Of a DNA stretch of 64,000 bases, positions 27,797 through 36,139 are shown one piece after another. The notes below the pieces were generated by a model, which was given only the letters and a program-made list of their open reading frames with translations, ran no database searches and was not told the DNA's origin. The stretch lies in NCBI RefSeq assembly GCF_027111275.1, contig NZ_CP114286.1:5132501-5196500 (forward strand), in the 5' to 3' direction. The stretch is from Flavobacterium luteolum (GTDB taxonomy: Bacteria; Bacteroidota; Bacteroidia; Flavobacteriales; Flavobacteriaceae). The stretch's first letter is position 1, and each line of letters opens with the position of its first letter. Position numbers and translations under genes: made by a program.

Positions 27797-28147
27797 TCAT
27801 GCCTTTTGTAAAAATTCTTTCAGCACAATAGCATGATTAATCTCGGGATCTTTTGCTCCATACAATAAAGTTAATGGCTGTTTTTCTGCAATTTTTCTTA
27901 AATGCTCTACTTCTTCAGTTTTAGACTTTAATTCTTCTACGTATAATTTAGAAAATTCATCAAAGCGTTCTTTTTTATGATCGAACCATATTCGCAATTT
28001 AGGCGAAGGCGCAATCTCCTTGTTCCATTCATCAATAGCCAAATCTGTTTTCTTAATTCCGCGTGGCCACAAACGATCAATCAGTATTCGATACGTATCG
28101 TCTTTTTCTTTATGGCTGTAAACTCTCTTGATAGTAATTGTTTTCAT
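27797..28147 (-). CDS. DUF488-family protein
   Basis: A 116-residue basic protein of the DUF488 (YeaO-like) family, recognised by YRILIDRLWPRGI near the N-terminus, EIAPSPKLRIWFDH and the late LTLLYGAKDPEINHA. The biochemical role is not established. It ends 3 bp from the phosphopantetheinyl transferase gene and is convergent with it, so a functional link is unlikely. Confidence 0.88.
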   Translation of the reverse strand: MKTITIKRVYSHKEKDDTYRILIDRLWPRGIKKTDLAIDEWNKEIAPSPKLRIWFDHKKERFDEFSKLYVEELKSKTEEVEHLRKIAEKQPLTLLYGAKDPEINHAIVLKEFLQKA

Positions 28148-28280
28148 TTTTAAATATCCAATGTTTCATCTTAAATTTAAGATAAAAATTCGACAAGCTT
28201 CTGTTGATATTGAATTTATTATTAATTTAGAATCTACTATTAATCAATAAATTAACACCAAAATAAAATTCTAGAATCCA

Positions 28281-29099
28281 ATGCAGATTTTGCCTTCGCC
28301 ACTATTAGTGCCTTATATAAAAAACTATACGGTTGTTACTATAGAAAAGAATCTCGATAACGAAGTTTTCTATCCAAGTGGTTATGTCGATCTAATTATC
28401 AATATTTCAGGAGGCGCTGCGGCGACGATTATAAACGGAAAACGAAAAGATACGCCATCCGTAGAATTGCTTGGACATCTTACGTTACCAACACGTCTTA
28501 CAGTTGCAAAAGGAACTTCGGTATTGATTGTACGCATTTATCCGCACGCGAGCGCATTGTTTTTCTCAGATCCTTTGTCTGAATTTACCAATTATGCAAC
28601 CGATATGTACGATGTAGCTTTGGGCGAAAATAGAGATTTATATCATAAAATAATGGAGGCAAGAGAACTTACCTCCAAGATTAGTCTTTTAGAATCTCAT
28701 TTTTTGCAACAGCTTAAAAAGAACGAAACCCGATTAAAAAAAGTAGCCGTTGTACAAGCGTTGAGCCATCATATTTTAACAGATAATCAGTCGTTTAATA
28801 TAACCGCTTTAGCGAAAGATTCAGGTTTATCAGAACGATACATTCAAAAACTCTATCAAGCCAATATAGGTTTAAGTCCTGCTGCATTTACCGCTGTTGT
28901 TCGGTTTAACAAAAGCCTTCAAATGGTGCTTCACACCCAAGAATCACTAACAACAATAGCTTATGAATGCGGTTATTACGACCAAGCACATTTTATAAAA
29001 GAGTTCAAGAAATTTACGGGCATCACGCCTTCTTCATCAAGAAATTCACTTATTCAAAACGGTTCCGATTTTCAGCAGGCCGTAAATATTGGTTTTTAA
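28281..29099 (+). CDS. AraC-family transcriptional regulator
   Basis: A 272-residue regulator. The N-terminal ~130 residues resemble DUF6597 (PSPLLVPYIKNYTVV, FYPSGYVDLIINISG, LLGHLTLPTRL), and the C-terminal domain (~165-262) is the AraC double helix-turn-helix with ESLTTIAYECGYYDQAHFIKEFKKFTGITP. It overlaps by 4 bp at its 3' end with a convergent secreted-protein gene. The target is unknown; nothing in the immediate surroundings is clearly co-regulated. Confidence 0.9.
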   Translation: MQILPSPLLVPYIKNYTVVTIEKNLDNEVFYPSGYVDLIINISGGAAATIINGKRKDTPSVELLGHLTLPTRLTVAKGTSVLIVRIYPHASALFFSDPLSEFTNYATDMYDVALGENRDLYHKIMEARELTSKISLLESHFLQQLKKNETRLKKVAVVQALSHHILTDNQSFNITALAKDSGLSERYIQKLYQANIGLSPAAFTAVVRFNKSLQMVLHTQESLTTIAYECGYYDQAHFIKEFKKFTGITPSSSRNSLIQNGSDFQQAVNIGF

Positions 29100-29545
29100 G
29101 CTTTTGACGGACGATTGCTGCTAAACATATCGCGATGCATTTTCCAGCCGTCTTTTGTCTTTTTCCAGATTACAATTATTTTTCCTTCGTCTAACTTCTT
29201 GCCTTCAAGATTAGTCATTTCATAAAAACTTTCCTCTGTTACAGACGATTTTCCATCTCCATAAAGATGCTGAATAGTGAACTTGACATGCACTTGCGGA
29301 GCCGCTTTAAAAAAATTAGCTATTTGTGCCGCACCGCACATTGGTTCTCCATTTGGAGGAAACAAACAGGCATCTTCTGTATACCTTGTCAAAATAGATC
29401 CGTCGTTTTTGTTGGCAAGATCTGCAAAAATCGCATTACTGGCTTCAATTGCCTTTCTGGCTTCTTTCAAATTAGACTCTGTAGTTTGTGCATTACACCA
29501 AAAGGTAAGCATCAACAATCCGCTTAAAATAAGTTTTGTTTTCAT
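29096..29545 (-). CDS. Secreted SnoaL/DUF4440-like (NTF2-fold) protein
   Basis: About 149 residues, with a signal peptide (MKTKLILSGLLMLTFWCNAQ) if the ATG at 29545 is used; an upstream ATG at 29566 adds seven residues before it and spoils the signal. The mature part is one NTF2-like cone domain (KAIEASNAIFADLANKND, YTEDACLFPPNGEPMCG, DGWKMHRDMFSSNRP), as in DUF4440/SnoaL-like proteins. Some bind or isomerise small ligands, most are uncharacterised. The 3' end overlaps the AraC gene. Confidence 0.82.
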   Translation of the reverse strand: MKTKLILSGLLMLTFWCNAQTTESNLKEARKAIEASNAIFADLANKNDGSILTRYTEDACLFPPNGEPMCGAAQIANFFKAAPQVHVKFTIQHLYGDGKSSVTEESFYEMTNLEGKKLDEGKIIVIWKKTKDGWKMHRDMFSSNRPSKA

Positions 29546-29695
29546 TTTTAATATATTTTTTGACAAAGTACGAGAATCGCAAAAACGGAAAATTGTAAAA
29601 TAACGAACAACTCATACTTTTTCAGAACTTAAAATATCCTTTCACTTTTTAATCTTTTTAGATTACCCCAATAATCGCTTATTAAGAAATTTCTT

Positions 29696-29703
29696 TATAT
29701 TTG
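29696..29703 (+). promoter_or_regulatory. Probable -7 element of the deacetylase gene
   Basis: TATATTTG matches TAnnTTTG exactly and lies 45 bp before the ATG at 29749. No TTG is found at the matching -33 position, so the call rests on one element. Confidence 0.45.
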
Positions 29704-29748
29704 ATTTGAATTATATTCTAAGTTTAATTCATTAGAAATCTGAAATCT

Positions 29749-30534
29749 ATGAAGATATTTTTTACCAAAACCCTACTACTTTTATTGTTATTCTCGTTGT
29801 TTTCATGTGAAAATAAAAAAGCAAAACCAGTCGCAAAACCAGCCTACAAAGCGGGTGTCATTTTATCTTTTGATGATGCTTATGTCGACGAATGGTCGGA
29901 AGCGGATCAAGCTTTACGAAAATATTCTTGGAAAGCCACTTTTAATGTCTGCCGAATAGATTCTATTGGAGCGCCCGAAATTAAAACATTGCTTGAAATG
30001 CAAAAGTATGGTCATGAGATAGCTGGACATGGTTATCATCATTACAATGCTGTGAAGTTTACGCAAAAGTATCGAGTTAAAGAATACATGAAGCAGGAAA
30101 TCGATCCTATGATTATTTCTATGAAGAAAAAAGGATTCAACGTTACTTCTTTTGCTTATCCTTACGGCGAAAGATCAGATTCTCTAGATCAGGCATTGTC
30201 TCCGTTATTTAAAATTATTAGAGGAAGAGCTTTTGGAGGTGAACTTCCAGAAAAACAAGACAGTTATTTCAATAATTCAAAAATTGTATTTGCTTTTGAT
30301 ATAGATAACAGCCACATCCATTTTAGCATTCCTTATTTATTAGAATTATTAGATTATGCCAAAAAAAACAATAAAATTCTAATTCTATGCGGCCACAAAC
30401 CTGTTAAGGAAATAACCGAAAACTATCAGACCAAAATAGAAACTTTAGAATTTATCTGCCGATACATGAAACTAAATGATCTTAAATTCTACCGTCTTTC
30501 AGATTTAGACAATTTGGTTCAGCCAAAGCTTTAA
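29749..30534 (+). CDS. Lipoprotein polysaccharide deacetylase (NodB-like)
   Basis: A 261-residue envelope lipoprotein: the signal peptide ends in LFSC with the lipidated cysteine at residue 20. The NodB homology domain shows motif 1 SFDDAYVDE, motif 2 HEIAGHGYHHYNA and FAYPYGERSD. It is a carbohydrate esterase family 4-type metal enzyme that would remove N- or O-acetyl groups from a glycan outside the cytoplasm. Motif 1 keeps the Asp-Asp pair and motif 2 the metal histidines, so it looks active. The glycan cannot be named. Confidence 0.88.
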   Translation: MKIFFTKTLLLLLLFSLFSCENKKAKPVAKPAYKAGVILSFDDAYVDEWSEADQALRKYSWKATFNVCRIDSIGAPEIKTLLEMQKYGHEIAGHGYHHYNAVKFTQKYRVKEYMKQEIDPMIISMKKKGFNVTSFAYPYGERSDSLDQALSPLFKIIRGRAFGGELPEKQDSYFNNSKIVFAFDIDNSHIHFSIPYLLELLDYAKKNNKILILCGHKPVKEITENYQTKIETLEFICRYMKLNDLKFYRLSDLDNLVQPKL

Positions 30535-30611
30535 TTAAAAAAGACCTGTCTTCTACCAAAAACAATATTGGACTTTTTTATAATCTTAATCTTTCCTAAG
30601 TCTTTTGTAAA

Positions 30612-31685
30612 ATGCTAAAAGAAAAAATATCACGAGTTTTATACTTAACACTTCTTGTAGTTAGCTTCATCCCGACTTGTTATGGACAATACAAGATTTC
30701 AGGTTATATTGACACAGAACAGAAAAACAAAACCGTTTATTTAAGTCTACTGAAATATGATGAAGAAACGATGATTACAGAAAATCAGATTCTTTTTTTT
30801 ACAGAAACCGACAGTTCTGGTTATTTTGAATTTAAAGGACAGCTATTATCTGAAAAAGACAAGCTTTACCGCATTCATTCTAATATCAACTCGATTAAAG
30901 GATTGCAATTGGTTGCAGATAATGAGAAAAGCAATTTTCATAATTTCATTTTTTCAAACAGAGATACCATTTACTTTCCTAAATCTGGAAAAAACTGGTT
31001 TAGCGAATCTAAAAACAGTAATTTGACTGATAAAGAATGGAAAAAACTGAAATCTTTTGAAGAACAATTAGAGAAAAATAATGCTCAAATAAAAAACAAA
31101 GAAGCACAACAGCAGGCAGTAAATGATTTTGCTGAGAAAGTGAAAGCATACAGCGAAAAGAACATTAAAAACCCACTGCTTAAACTGTTGGCCTTTTCGG
31201 ATATTAAGCGAAATGAGTTTAATATAAAAAACGATTTTGAAAAAAATGAAGCTTTTTATGATGCTATCTCCAATTCGCTTAAAAACTATTATGGCGAAAC
31301 CTCTTATTACATTCAATATCAAGATGAAATTTCAAAAATCTCAAATGTTATTCTACAGCAAAAATATGCGTTTCATAAAAAGCTGAATTATGCTCTCGCC
31401 ATCCTAGTTTTCATTTTTGCCTTTATTTCCGTTTTTCAATTCCGAAAAATAAAAACTCTTGAACCTAAAAAAGTAAAATCCGAAATTTCAAATTTGACCT
31501 TAACCAATCAGGAAGAAAAAATTACCAGATTGATTTTAGAAGATAAATCAAACAAAGAAATTGCCGATGAACTTTTTATCTCGTTAAGTACTGTAAAAAC
31601 ACATATCAGAAATCTTTACGCGAAATTAGATGTGGCAAACCGCCATGAATTGGCTGAGAAATTAAAAAATCATCCTTGGGATTAG
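30612..31685 (+). CDS. Membrane-spanning LuxR-type regulator
   Basis: A 357-residue protein with unusual topology. An N-terminal signal or anchor segment (about 8-25) is followed by ~225 residues expected outside the cytoplasm, starting with a beta-sandwich resembling DUF4369/carboxypeptidase-like folds and then a helical lysine/glutamate-rich region. A single membrane helix (~254-274, NYALAILVFIFAFISVFQF) leads to a cytoplasmic LuxR-type helix-turn-helix (~293-355, SNKEIADELFISLSTVKTHIRNLYAKL). It looks like a one-component sensor acting across the inner membrane. The next gene, a secreted HExxH protein 82 bp downstream, is a candidate target. Confidence 0.87.
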   Translation: MLKEKISRVLYLTLLVVSFIPTCYGQYKISGYIDTEQKNKTVYLSLLKYDEETMITENQILFFTETDSSGYFEFKGQLLSEKDKLYRIHSNINSIKGLQLVADNEKSNFHNFIFSNRDTIYFPKSGKNWFSESKNSNLTDKEWKKLKSFEEQLEKNNAQIKNKEAQQQAVNDFAEKVKAYSEKNIKNPLLKLLAFSDIKRNEFNIKNDFEKNEAFYDAISNSLKNYYGETSYYIQYQDEISKISNVILQQKYAFHKKLNYALAILVFIFAFISVFQFRKIKTLEPKKVKSEISNLTLTNQEEKITRLILEDKSNKEIADELFISLSTVKTHIRNLYAKLDVANRHELAEKLKNHPWD

Positions 31686-31767
31686 TCCCAATTTCAGCCT
31701 CTGTATAACCAATTTTCAAAATCACCCATTCTACTTTTGTTTCCGAAATCTTAAACATCAATCGGAA

Positions 31768-33120
31768 ATGAAAAAGAATCTTTTATTACTAATCTTTACC
31801 ACAATCTTGCAATTTACCTTTGCACAAGGAACAGATAAAGCTTTAGAAAACAGACAAAACATACAGCAAAAACTTTTGGAAGCAAAAGAACTTTTGGAAA
31901 AAGATAACGGAAAACTATGGGGGAAACCAATCTGGAACGACAGTATTATTGTAATCGATTTTGACAATTCTATTTATAGCTTGGTTCCATTATCCAATAG
32001 CAAAAAAGAAAACCTTTTGTATTCTAAAATTATGGAACCCAACTCGCTTGTTTTTGTTAATACCACACAGAAGTATGAAGGAAAAGAATATGCAACAGTA
32101 TTAAATAATTATCTAGATGATAAAAGTGCAACAATCATTCATGAGCTATTTCATTTACTTCAAATGAAATCCAGAAAATTCAACGGAAATCCGATTGAAT
32201 ATCTTGATGAAACCAATGCTCGCATTTTATTGCGATTGGAATATCAGGCATTAAAAAATGCCTTGAGAGCTGTTGTCAAAAAAAAGAAATCCGAAGAAGT
32301 CAAATGCTATTTGAAAGATGCTGTTCTCTTTCGTAAAGAAAGACAAAGTCAATATGCAAAATACCTGAATGATGAACTTGAAATAGAAACCTTAGAAGGT
32401 TTAGCCAATTATACTGGTTTTGCTTTATCTTCTTATGATAATAAATATGAAGAAGCCATAGAAGAAATCAACCAGCGAGAAGAAGCCAAAACATACACAA
32501 GACCTTTTCCTTATGCTACAGGCCCAGCCTATGGATTGCTTTTTGACTACCTGAATATCTCTTGGAGAAAAAGTTTAGATAACATTTATAATTTCACTGA
32601 TATTTATGAAGTTATGGTTTTAAAATCAAAAATAGCTATCAATAAAAAAGAACTAGAATCGGCCAAATCTAGAAACAATATTGATGAAATAAGCAAACAG
32701 GAAAATGCGCGAGAAGAAGAGCAGAAAAAACTAATGGACTATTATACAGATTTACTTCTTGAGAAACCAACTTTAAAAGTAGCGATTACCGATATTGAAC
32801 ATTATGGACGCACTTTTAATATGAACGGAACACTAACTTTACATGATAAAGGAATTGTGTATTCGAGCATTAAGGGACGAGATAAATCGGGAAATAATTT
32901 TGGAAATTTTGCTACAGTTGAAGGAAAAAACCAATTGGGTAAAGCTGGAATTTTAAGTTATGACAAAGACGGAAGAACTTATCTTGTTTTTCCGCTTCCT
33001 GCTAAAATCGAAGGCCAAAAAATTACAAGCGAATTTTATGAGATTACCTTAAATCCTGATTGGAAAATTGCCAAACAAAATGATGGCAATATGGAAATTG
33101 TAAAAGAACCAAAAAGCTAA
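31768..33120 (+). CDS. Secreted HExxH metallopeptidase-like protein
   Basis: A 450-residue exported protein (signal peptide MKKNLLLLIFTTILQFTFAQ). The zinc-binding motif is in IIHELFHLLQM (about residues 124-134), followed 20-30 residues later by the acidic EYLDETNARILLRLE, which could supply the third zinc ligand as in gluzincins. The C-terminal ~120 residues look like a beta-rich accessory domain. I cannot place it in a MEROPS family. It follows the membrane LuxR regulator; TACTTTTG at 31732-31739 may give it its own promoter. Confidence 0.7.
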   Translation: MKKNLLLLIFTTILQFTFAQGTDKALENRQNIQQKLLEAKELLEKDNGKLWGKPIWNDSIIVIDFDNSIYSLVPLSNSKKENLLYSKIMEPNSLVFVNTTQKYEGKEYATVLNNYLDDKSATIIHELFHLLQMKSRKFNGNPIEYLDETNARILLRLEYQALKNALRAVVKKKKSEEVKCYLKDAVLFRKERQSQYAKYLNDELEIETLEGLANYTGFALSSYDNKYEEAIEEINQREEAKTYTRPFPYATGPAYGLLFDYLNISWRKSLDNIYNFTDIYEVMVLKSKIAINKKELESAKSRNNIDEISKQENAREEEQKKLMDYYTDLLLEKPTLKVAITDIEHYGRTFNMNGTLTLHDKGIVYSSIKGRDKSGNNFGNFATVEGKNQLGKAGILSYDKDGRTYLVFPLPAKIEGQKITSEFYEITLNPDWKIAKQNDGNMEIVKEPKS

Positions 33121-33224
33121 ATTACAGCTGTTATAAAACAAAAATATGTTGTTCAAATGGACAGTTTTTTTCTAAGCTTCAAAGAAGCTAAATATTTATA
33201 GCAAAAGATAAATCTTTACAACAT

Positions 33225-33288
33225 AAAGCTCCGGAGGAGCGACCTATTTTTTCTACAGCCTTTAAATATGTTGCTCCTCCGGAGCTTT
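33225..33288. repeat. Dispersed inverted repeat (GCTCCGGAGGAGC type)
   Basis: AAAGCTCCGGAGGAGC (33225-33240) and its perfect inverse (33273-33288) flank a 32-bp spacer. The same family, with small changes, appears at 41090-41346. A second small palindrome (ACCCCactGGGGT) follows near 33323. The gap between the metallopeptidase and MscS genes holds nothing else I recognise. Confidence 0.75.
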
Positions 33289-33397
33289 TTATTTGTCTTA
33301 TTGTAATTCTATAAATATTTTACCCCACTGGGGTTTTACCTATAAAGAATATTTCGTTCCAACTAAAAAGATATCTTTTTGAAACAGCCTATTCTTT

Positions 33398-35179
33398 TTA
33401 CAACAAAGTTTCCTCGTCATCAGGATTATAACTGCCTTCGCTTGGATATTTTATAGTTCCTCTTAATTCTTCAACCCGTTTAGGGTCAAATTTAGGAAGC
33501 TGCAATTCATTGTCTTTCTTCCATTTTTTAACTGTTTCTGAGATTTCATCTGCTTTTTCTTTTGAAAAAGGAGTATCTCGTGTCATGTATAAGGTCTGTG
33601 AAGGATAAGCCAAAGAAGTTCCGCTTTTTTCTATAATATCCAACATTCTCAATAAAAGATCTTCTTGAACCTCTTGTGATGTTTCTAGGTTTACAGCTTC
33701 TATATAAGCTGTTATTTCAACTTTTAAAGCATCGGCTGTAATTCCAGTGAAACGAACTATAGGAGGTGAATTTAGAACCGCTGGATGCGCATACAGTAAA
33801 GACTTTAACTCTACAAGCAGATAACGCATCTGATCTGGAGTGGTTTCCATTCTAAAACCAAAAATCGGATTGAATATAAAACGGTCGCGATGCGCATAAT
33901 TTTCTATTTTACTAGCCGAAAGCTGTCCATTCGGAATTGTTACAATTGTGCGAGCTGCTGTACGAAGCGTTGTAGAACGCATTCCGATTGCTTCTACGGT
34001 TCCTTTTATATCGTCAATTCGGCAATAATCACCCACACGTAATGGCTGATCTGCGATAAGACTCACACTTCCCACAAAATTCTCTATTGTTTTTTGTGCT
34101 CCCAGAGCCAATGCAATCCCCCCAATTCCAAGTGCCGCAAGTCCAGCCGTAACATCTACTCCAATAATTCCCAAGATTGCAATTATTCCGATTACGACAA
34201 TTGCCGCTTTCATAGTACGGCTTAAAAACAATACCGCAGATACTGCAGAAGCTCGGCCACTGTTGCTCATTCTGCTTCGAGTATACATGCTCACAAAATC
34301 GGTCATTCTCCAAAGCAGGATCAAGAAAGCTAAAATTCCGATTGTAATGATGATGATACTAAAACGCTGACGAACTATTATCGAGATTCCCATTCGCTGT
34401 GTCGATGCCACAAACAAAATCACCGTAAGATACATTTGAACTGGAAGCGTAAATGCATCTATTATTGCCGTTCCTTTTTCAGTATCTGCTTTTTTCCATA
34501 CTTTTTGAATGAGAAAAATGAGCACAAAAATAAGGAGCCTCGACAATAAATAAGTAACAACTGCCATCACCACCACTACTCCCCAATGGCCAATTGGGAC
34601 ATTTCCTAATTTTCTATCTTTTAAGAATCTAGGCAAAACTCTATCTAAAAAAGTTTTTTCTCCGCTCACATCTGCTGCAAGAATTGCTTCTATCGTTTCA
34701 GCAGAAAAAAGCCATAAAGCTGGCTGGCTATCATCTGACTGATTTTCTAAATAAAGCTGTATGTTTATTTTGTCTGTAGATATATTTCCGACCAAATCTA
34801 TGCCTGTTGCCAGATTATCGTCTATTCTCCCTAATTCTTTATTGCTTAAAATTGATGATGGTGAGAAATTACCTCCTTGATCCAACAGCTGCTGAAAAGT
34901 CTTTGCTATTCGCACTCTTTCTGCTGTTTTACGATACGAACGTTTACTTAACACAAGATACTGACTCGCACGCAGATAATTCTGATCACCAAGAGCTTTA
35001 ATGAATCCGTTGACAGTTCCTTGAGGTGTTCTTCTTCCAAGTGAATCATCTGGAATCTTAGCTGGTTCTTCTGTTGTCTTTGGAGCGCCTAAAAGCTGTG
35101 CTTCAGCTGTATTCGGCTTTATAAGTAAAGTCAAAATCAACAAGAAAAAAAACAATAAACGTTTGGTATCTAAAATCAT
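33398..35179 (-). CDS. MscS-family mechanosensitive channel
   Basis: A 593-residue inner-membrane channel with signal peptide (~1-27), a ~150-residue periplasmic domain, about four to five membrane helices (~205-345), the glycine/alanine-rich pore helix GLAALGIGGIALALGAQKT and the cytoplasmic MscS beta domain (IADQPLRVGDYCRIDDIKGTVEAIGMRSTTLRT). It is longer than E. coli MscS (286 residues), like the YnaI/YbdG-type relatives. It would release solutes on osmotic downshift. It is co-directional with the IlvN-like gene upstream (92-bp gap), but a functional link is doubtful. Confidence 0.9.
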   Translation of the reverse strand: MILDTKRLLFFFLLILTLLIKPNTAEAQLLGAPKTTEEPAKIPDDSLGRRTPQGTVNGFIKALGDQNYLRASQYLVLSKRSYRKTAERVRIAKTFQQLLDQGGNFSPSSILSNKELGRIDDNLATGIDLVGNISTDKINIQLYLENQSDDSQPALWLFSAETIEAILAADVSGEKTFLDRVLPRFLKDRKLGNVPIGHWGVVVVMAVVTYLLSRLLIFVLIFLIQKVWKKADTEKGTAIIDAFTLPVQMYLTVILFVASTQRMGISIIVRQRFSIIIITIGILAFLILLWRMTDFVSMYTRSRMSNSGRASAVSAVLFLSRTMKAAIVVIGIIAILGIIGVDVTAGLAALGIGGIALALGAQKTIENFVGSVSLIADQPLRVGDYCRIDDIKGTVEAIGMRSTTLRTAARTIVTIPNGQLSASKIENYAHRDRFIFNPIFGFRMETTPDQMRYLLVELKSLLYAHPAVLNSPPIVRFTGITADALKVEITAYIEAVNLETSQEVQEDLLLRMLDIIEKSGTSLAYPSQTLYMTRDTPFSKEKADEISETVKKWKKDNELQLPKFDPKRVEELRGTIKYPSEGSYNPDDEETLL

Positions 35180-35271
35180 ACTTTATCTGCTTTAGTAATG
35201 ACTATTAAAAATAAGAAATATTGAAGAAAAACAGCAAGGTTTCTGTAAGAAAAACAGAATCGGATCATTTT

Positions 35272-35778
35272 TTACATTTCCGCACAAAACCCTTTATTAG
35301 ATTTTTCAAGAGCAATTCTCGAAGTTTTTACAAATTCAATTATTCCCAATGTATTTAATTTCTCTGTTAAAGATACTATTTCATCATCTGTTCCTGTTCC
35401 CTGCAATATGGTATACTCTTTTTGTATTTCAGCAATTTTAAGGTAATTTTCCCGAAGCACAAATTCCGTATTTAAATCAGCCATAAATACAGCAGTTGGA
35501 ATTTTGAATAATGCTGTCTGTCTAAACACAATTTCGTCATTCAAATAATAATCACATTTAAAAACTTCAATAATTTTCTCTATTTGTGCTACCAAATTAA
35601 TGACTTGATCCAGCGTTTCATTTACTACGATGGTATGTCTGTACATGTTTTCAATTTCGCAAATAGACATATTAAGGCTTAAAATCTGTATTTGTTTCCT
35701 TAAAAACATACTAGATAATTTGCTTATTAATCTTATTTGATCTTCGGAGTAAATAGTTAGAGTAAATTCGTTTTTCAT
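35272..35778 (-). CDS. Orphan acetolactate synthase small subunit-like (ACT) protein
   Basis: A 168-residue protein resembling IlvN/IlvH: an N-terminal ACT domain (FTLTIYSEDQIRLISKLSSMFLRKQIQILSLNMS) followed by HTIVVNETLDQVINLVAQIEKIIEVFKC and a C-terminal regulatory half ending near IEFVKTSRIALEK. The usual GG/GN ligand loop of the ACT domain is weak (DQIRLISKL where classic sequences have glycine), so feedback binding may be altered. No large subunit, ilvC or ilvD lies nearby. Upstream are two isoleucine-rich leader peptides with terminators, so expression should respond to isoleucyl-tRNA supply. Confidence 0.82.
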   Translation of the reverse strand: MKNEFTLTIYSEDQIRLISKLSSMFLRKQIQILSLNMSICEIENMYRHTIVVNETLDQVINLVAQIEKIIEVFKCDYYLNDEIVFRQTALFKIPTAVFMADLNTEFVLRENYLKIAEIQKEYTILQGTGTDDEIVSLTEKLNTLGIIEFVKTSRIALEKSNKGFCAEM

Positions 35779-35822
35779 TGTTTTTTTTTATTTGTGCTTT
35801 TTTAAATGAGTTACTGAGAAAT

Positions 35823-35858
35823 AAAAAAGCCTTTCACGTTTGACTGAGAAAGGCTTTT
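35823..35858 (-). terminator. Attenuator terminator 2
   Basis: An 11-bp stem (GAAAGGCTTTT/AAAAGCCTTTC on the minus strand, 35858-35848 with 35835-35825), with a 12-nt loop and a U-run, lies 28 nt after the second leader peptide stop and ~45 nt before the IlvN-like start codon. This is the position expected of an attenuator. Confidence 0.88.
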
Positions 35859-35885
35859 ATGAATAGACAATAGAATCCTGACTCG

Positions 35886-35945
35886 TCATGTGATACGAAT
35901 AATGATAATTGAAATAATAATGCTATTTTGAACTAAATTTTTCAT
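35886..35945 (-). CDS. Isoleucine-rich leader peptide 2
   Basis: A 19-codon open frame from ATG at 35945 to TGA at 35886 encodes MKNLVQNSIIISIIIIRIT. Eight of nineteen residues are isoleucine, with one leucine and one valine, the signature of ilv-type attenuation leaders. It begins 12 nt after the T-run of the first attenuator hairpin and is followed by the second hairpin. Too short to be a functional protein; its translation rate is the signal. Confidence 0.85.
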   Translation of the reverse strand: MKNLVQNSIIISIIIIRIT

Positions 35946-35956
35946 AATTGCTGTAA

Positions 35957-35988
35957 ACAAAAAAACCTCCCGTATGAGGGGAGGTTTT
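35957..35988 (-). terminator. Attenuator terminator 1
   Basis: On the minus strand a perfect 10-bp stem (AAAACCTCCC/GGGAGGTTTT, 35988-35979 with 35971-35962) with a 7-nt loop is followed by a run of seven T. It lies ~42 nt after the first leader peptide stop. Confidence 0.9.
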
Positions 35989-36030
35989 AAATAATATATT
36001 TTGATTTATTTATATAACATCCCTACACCA

Positions 36031-36084
36031 CTATCGAATGATAATTGTGATAATAATAAAAGTGATGTTAATTATGTTTTTCAT
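36031..36084 (-). CDS. Isoleucine-rich leader peptide 1
   Basis: A 17-codon frame from ATG at 36084 to TAG at 36031 encodes MKNIINITFIIITIIIR. Nine of seventeen residues are isoleucine, in ATA, ATT and ATC codons. It lies just below an exact TAnnTTTG element and above attenuator hairpin 1. The start MKN is shared with leader 2, suggesting the leader-terminator unit was duplicated. Confidence 0.87.
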   Translation of the reverse strand: MKNIINITFIIITIIIR

Positions 36085-36102
36085 TTGCTTGATTTGATGT
36101 GG

Positions 36103-36110
36103 CAAATATA
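36103..36110 (-). promoter_or_regulatory. -7 element of the leader/IlvN-like transcript
   Basis: The minus strand reads TATATTTG at 36110-36103, an exact TAnnTTTG. It would start transcription about a dozen bases before leader 1. It lies in the gap below the alcohol dehydrogenase stop. No good TTG is visible at -33. Confidence 0.6.
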
Positions 36111-36139
36111 AACCTATTTTTTAATCTGTAAATATTATT

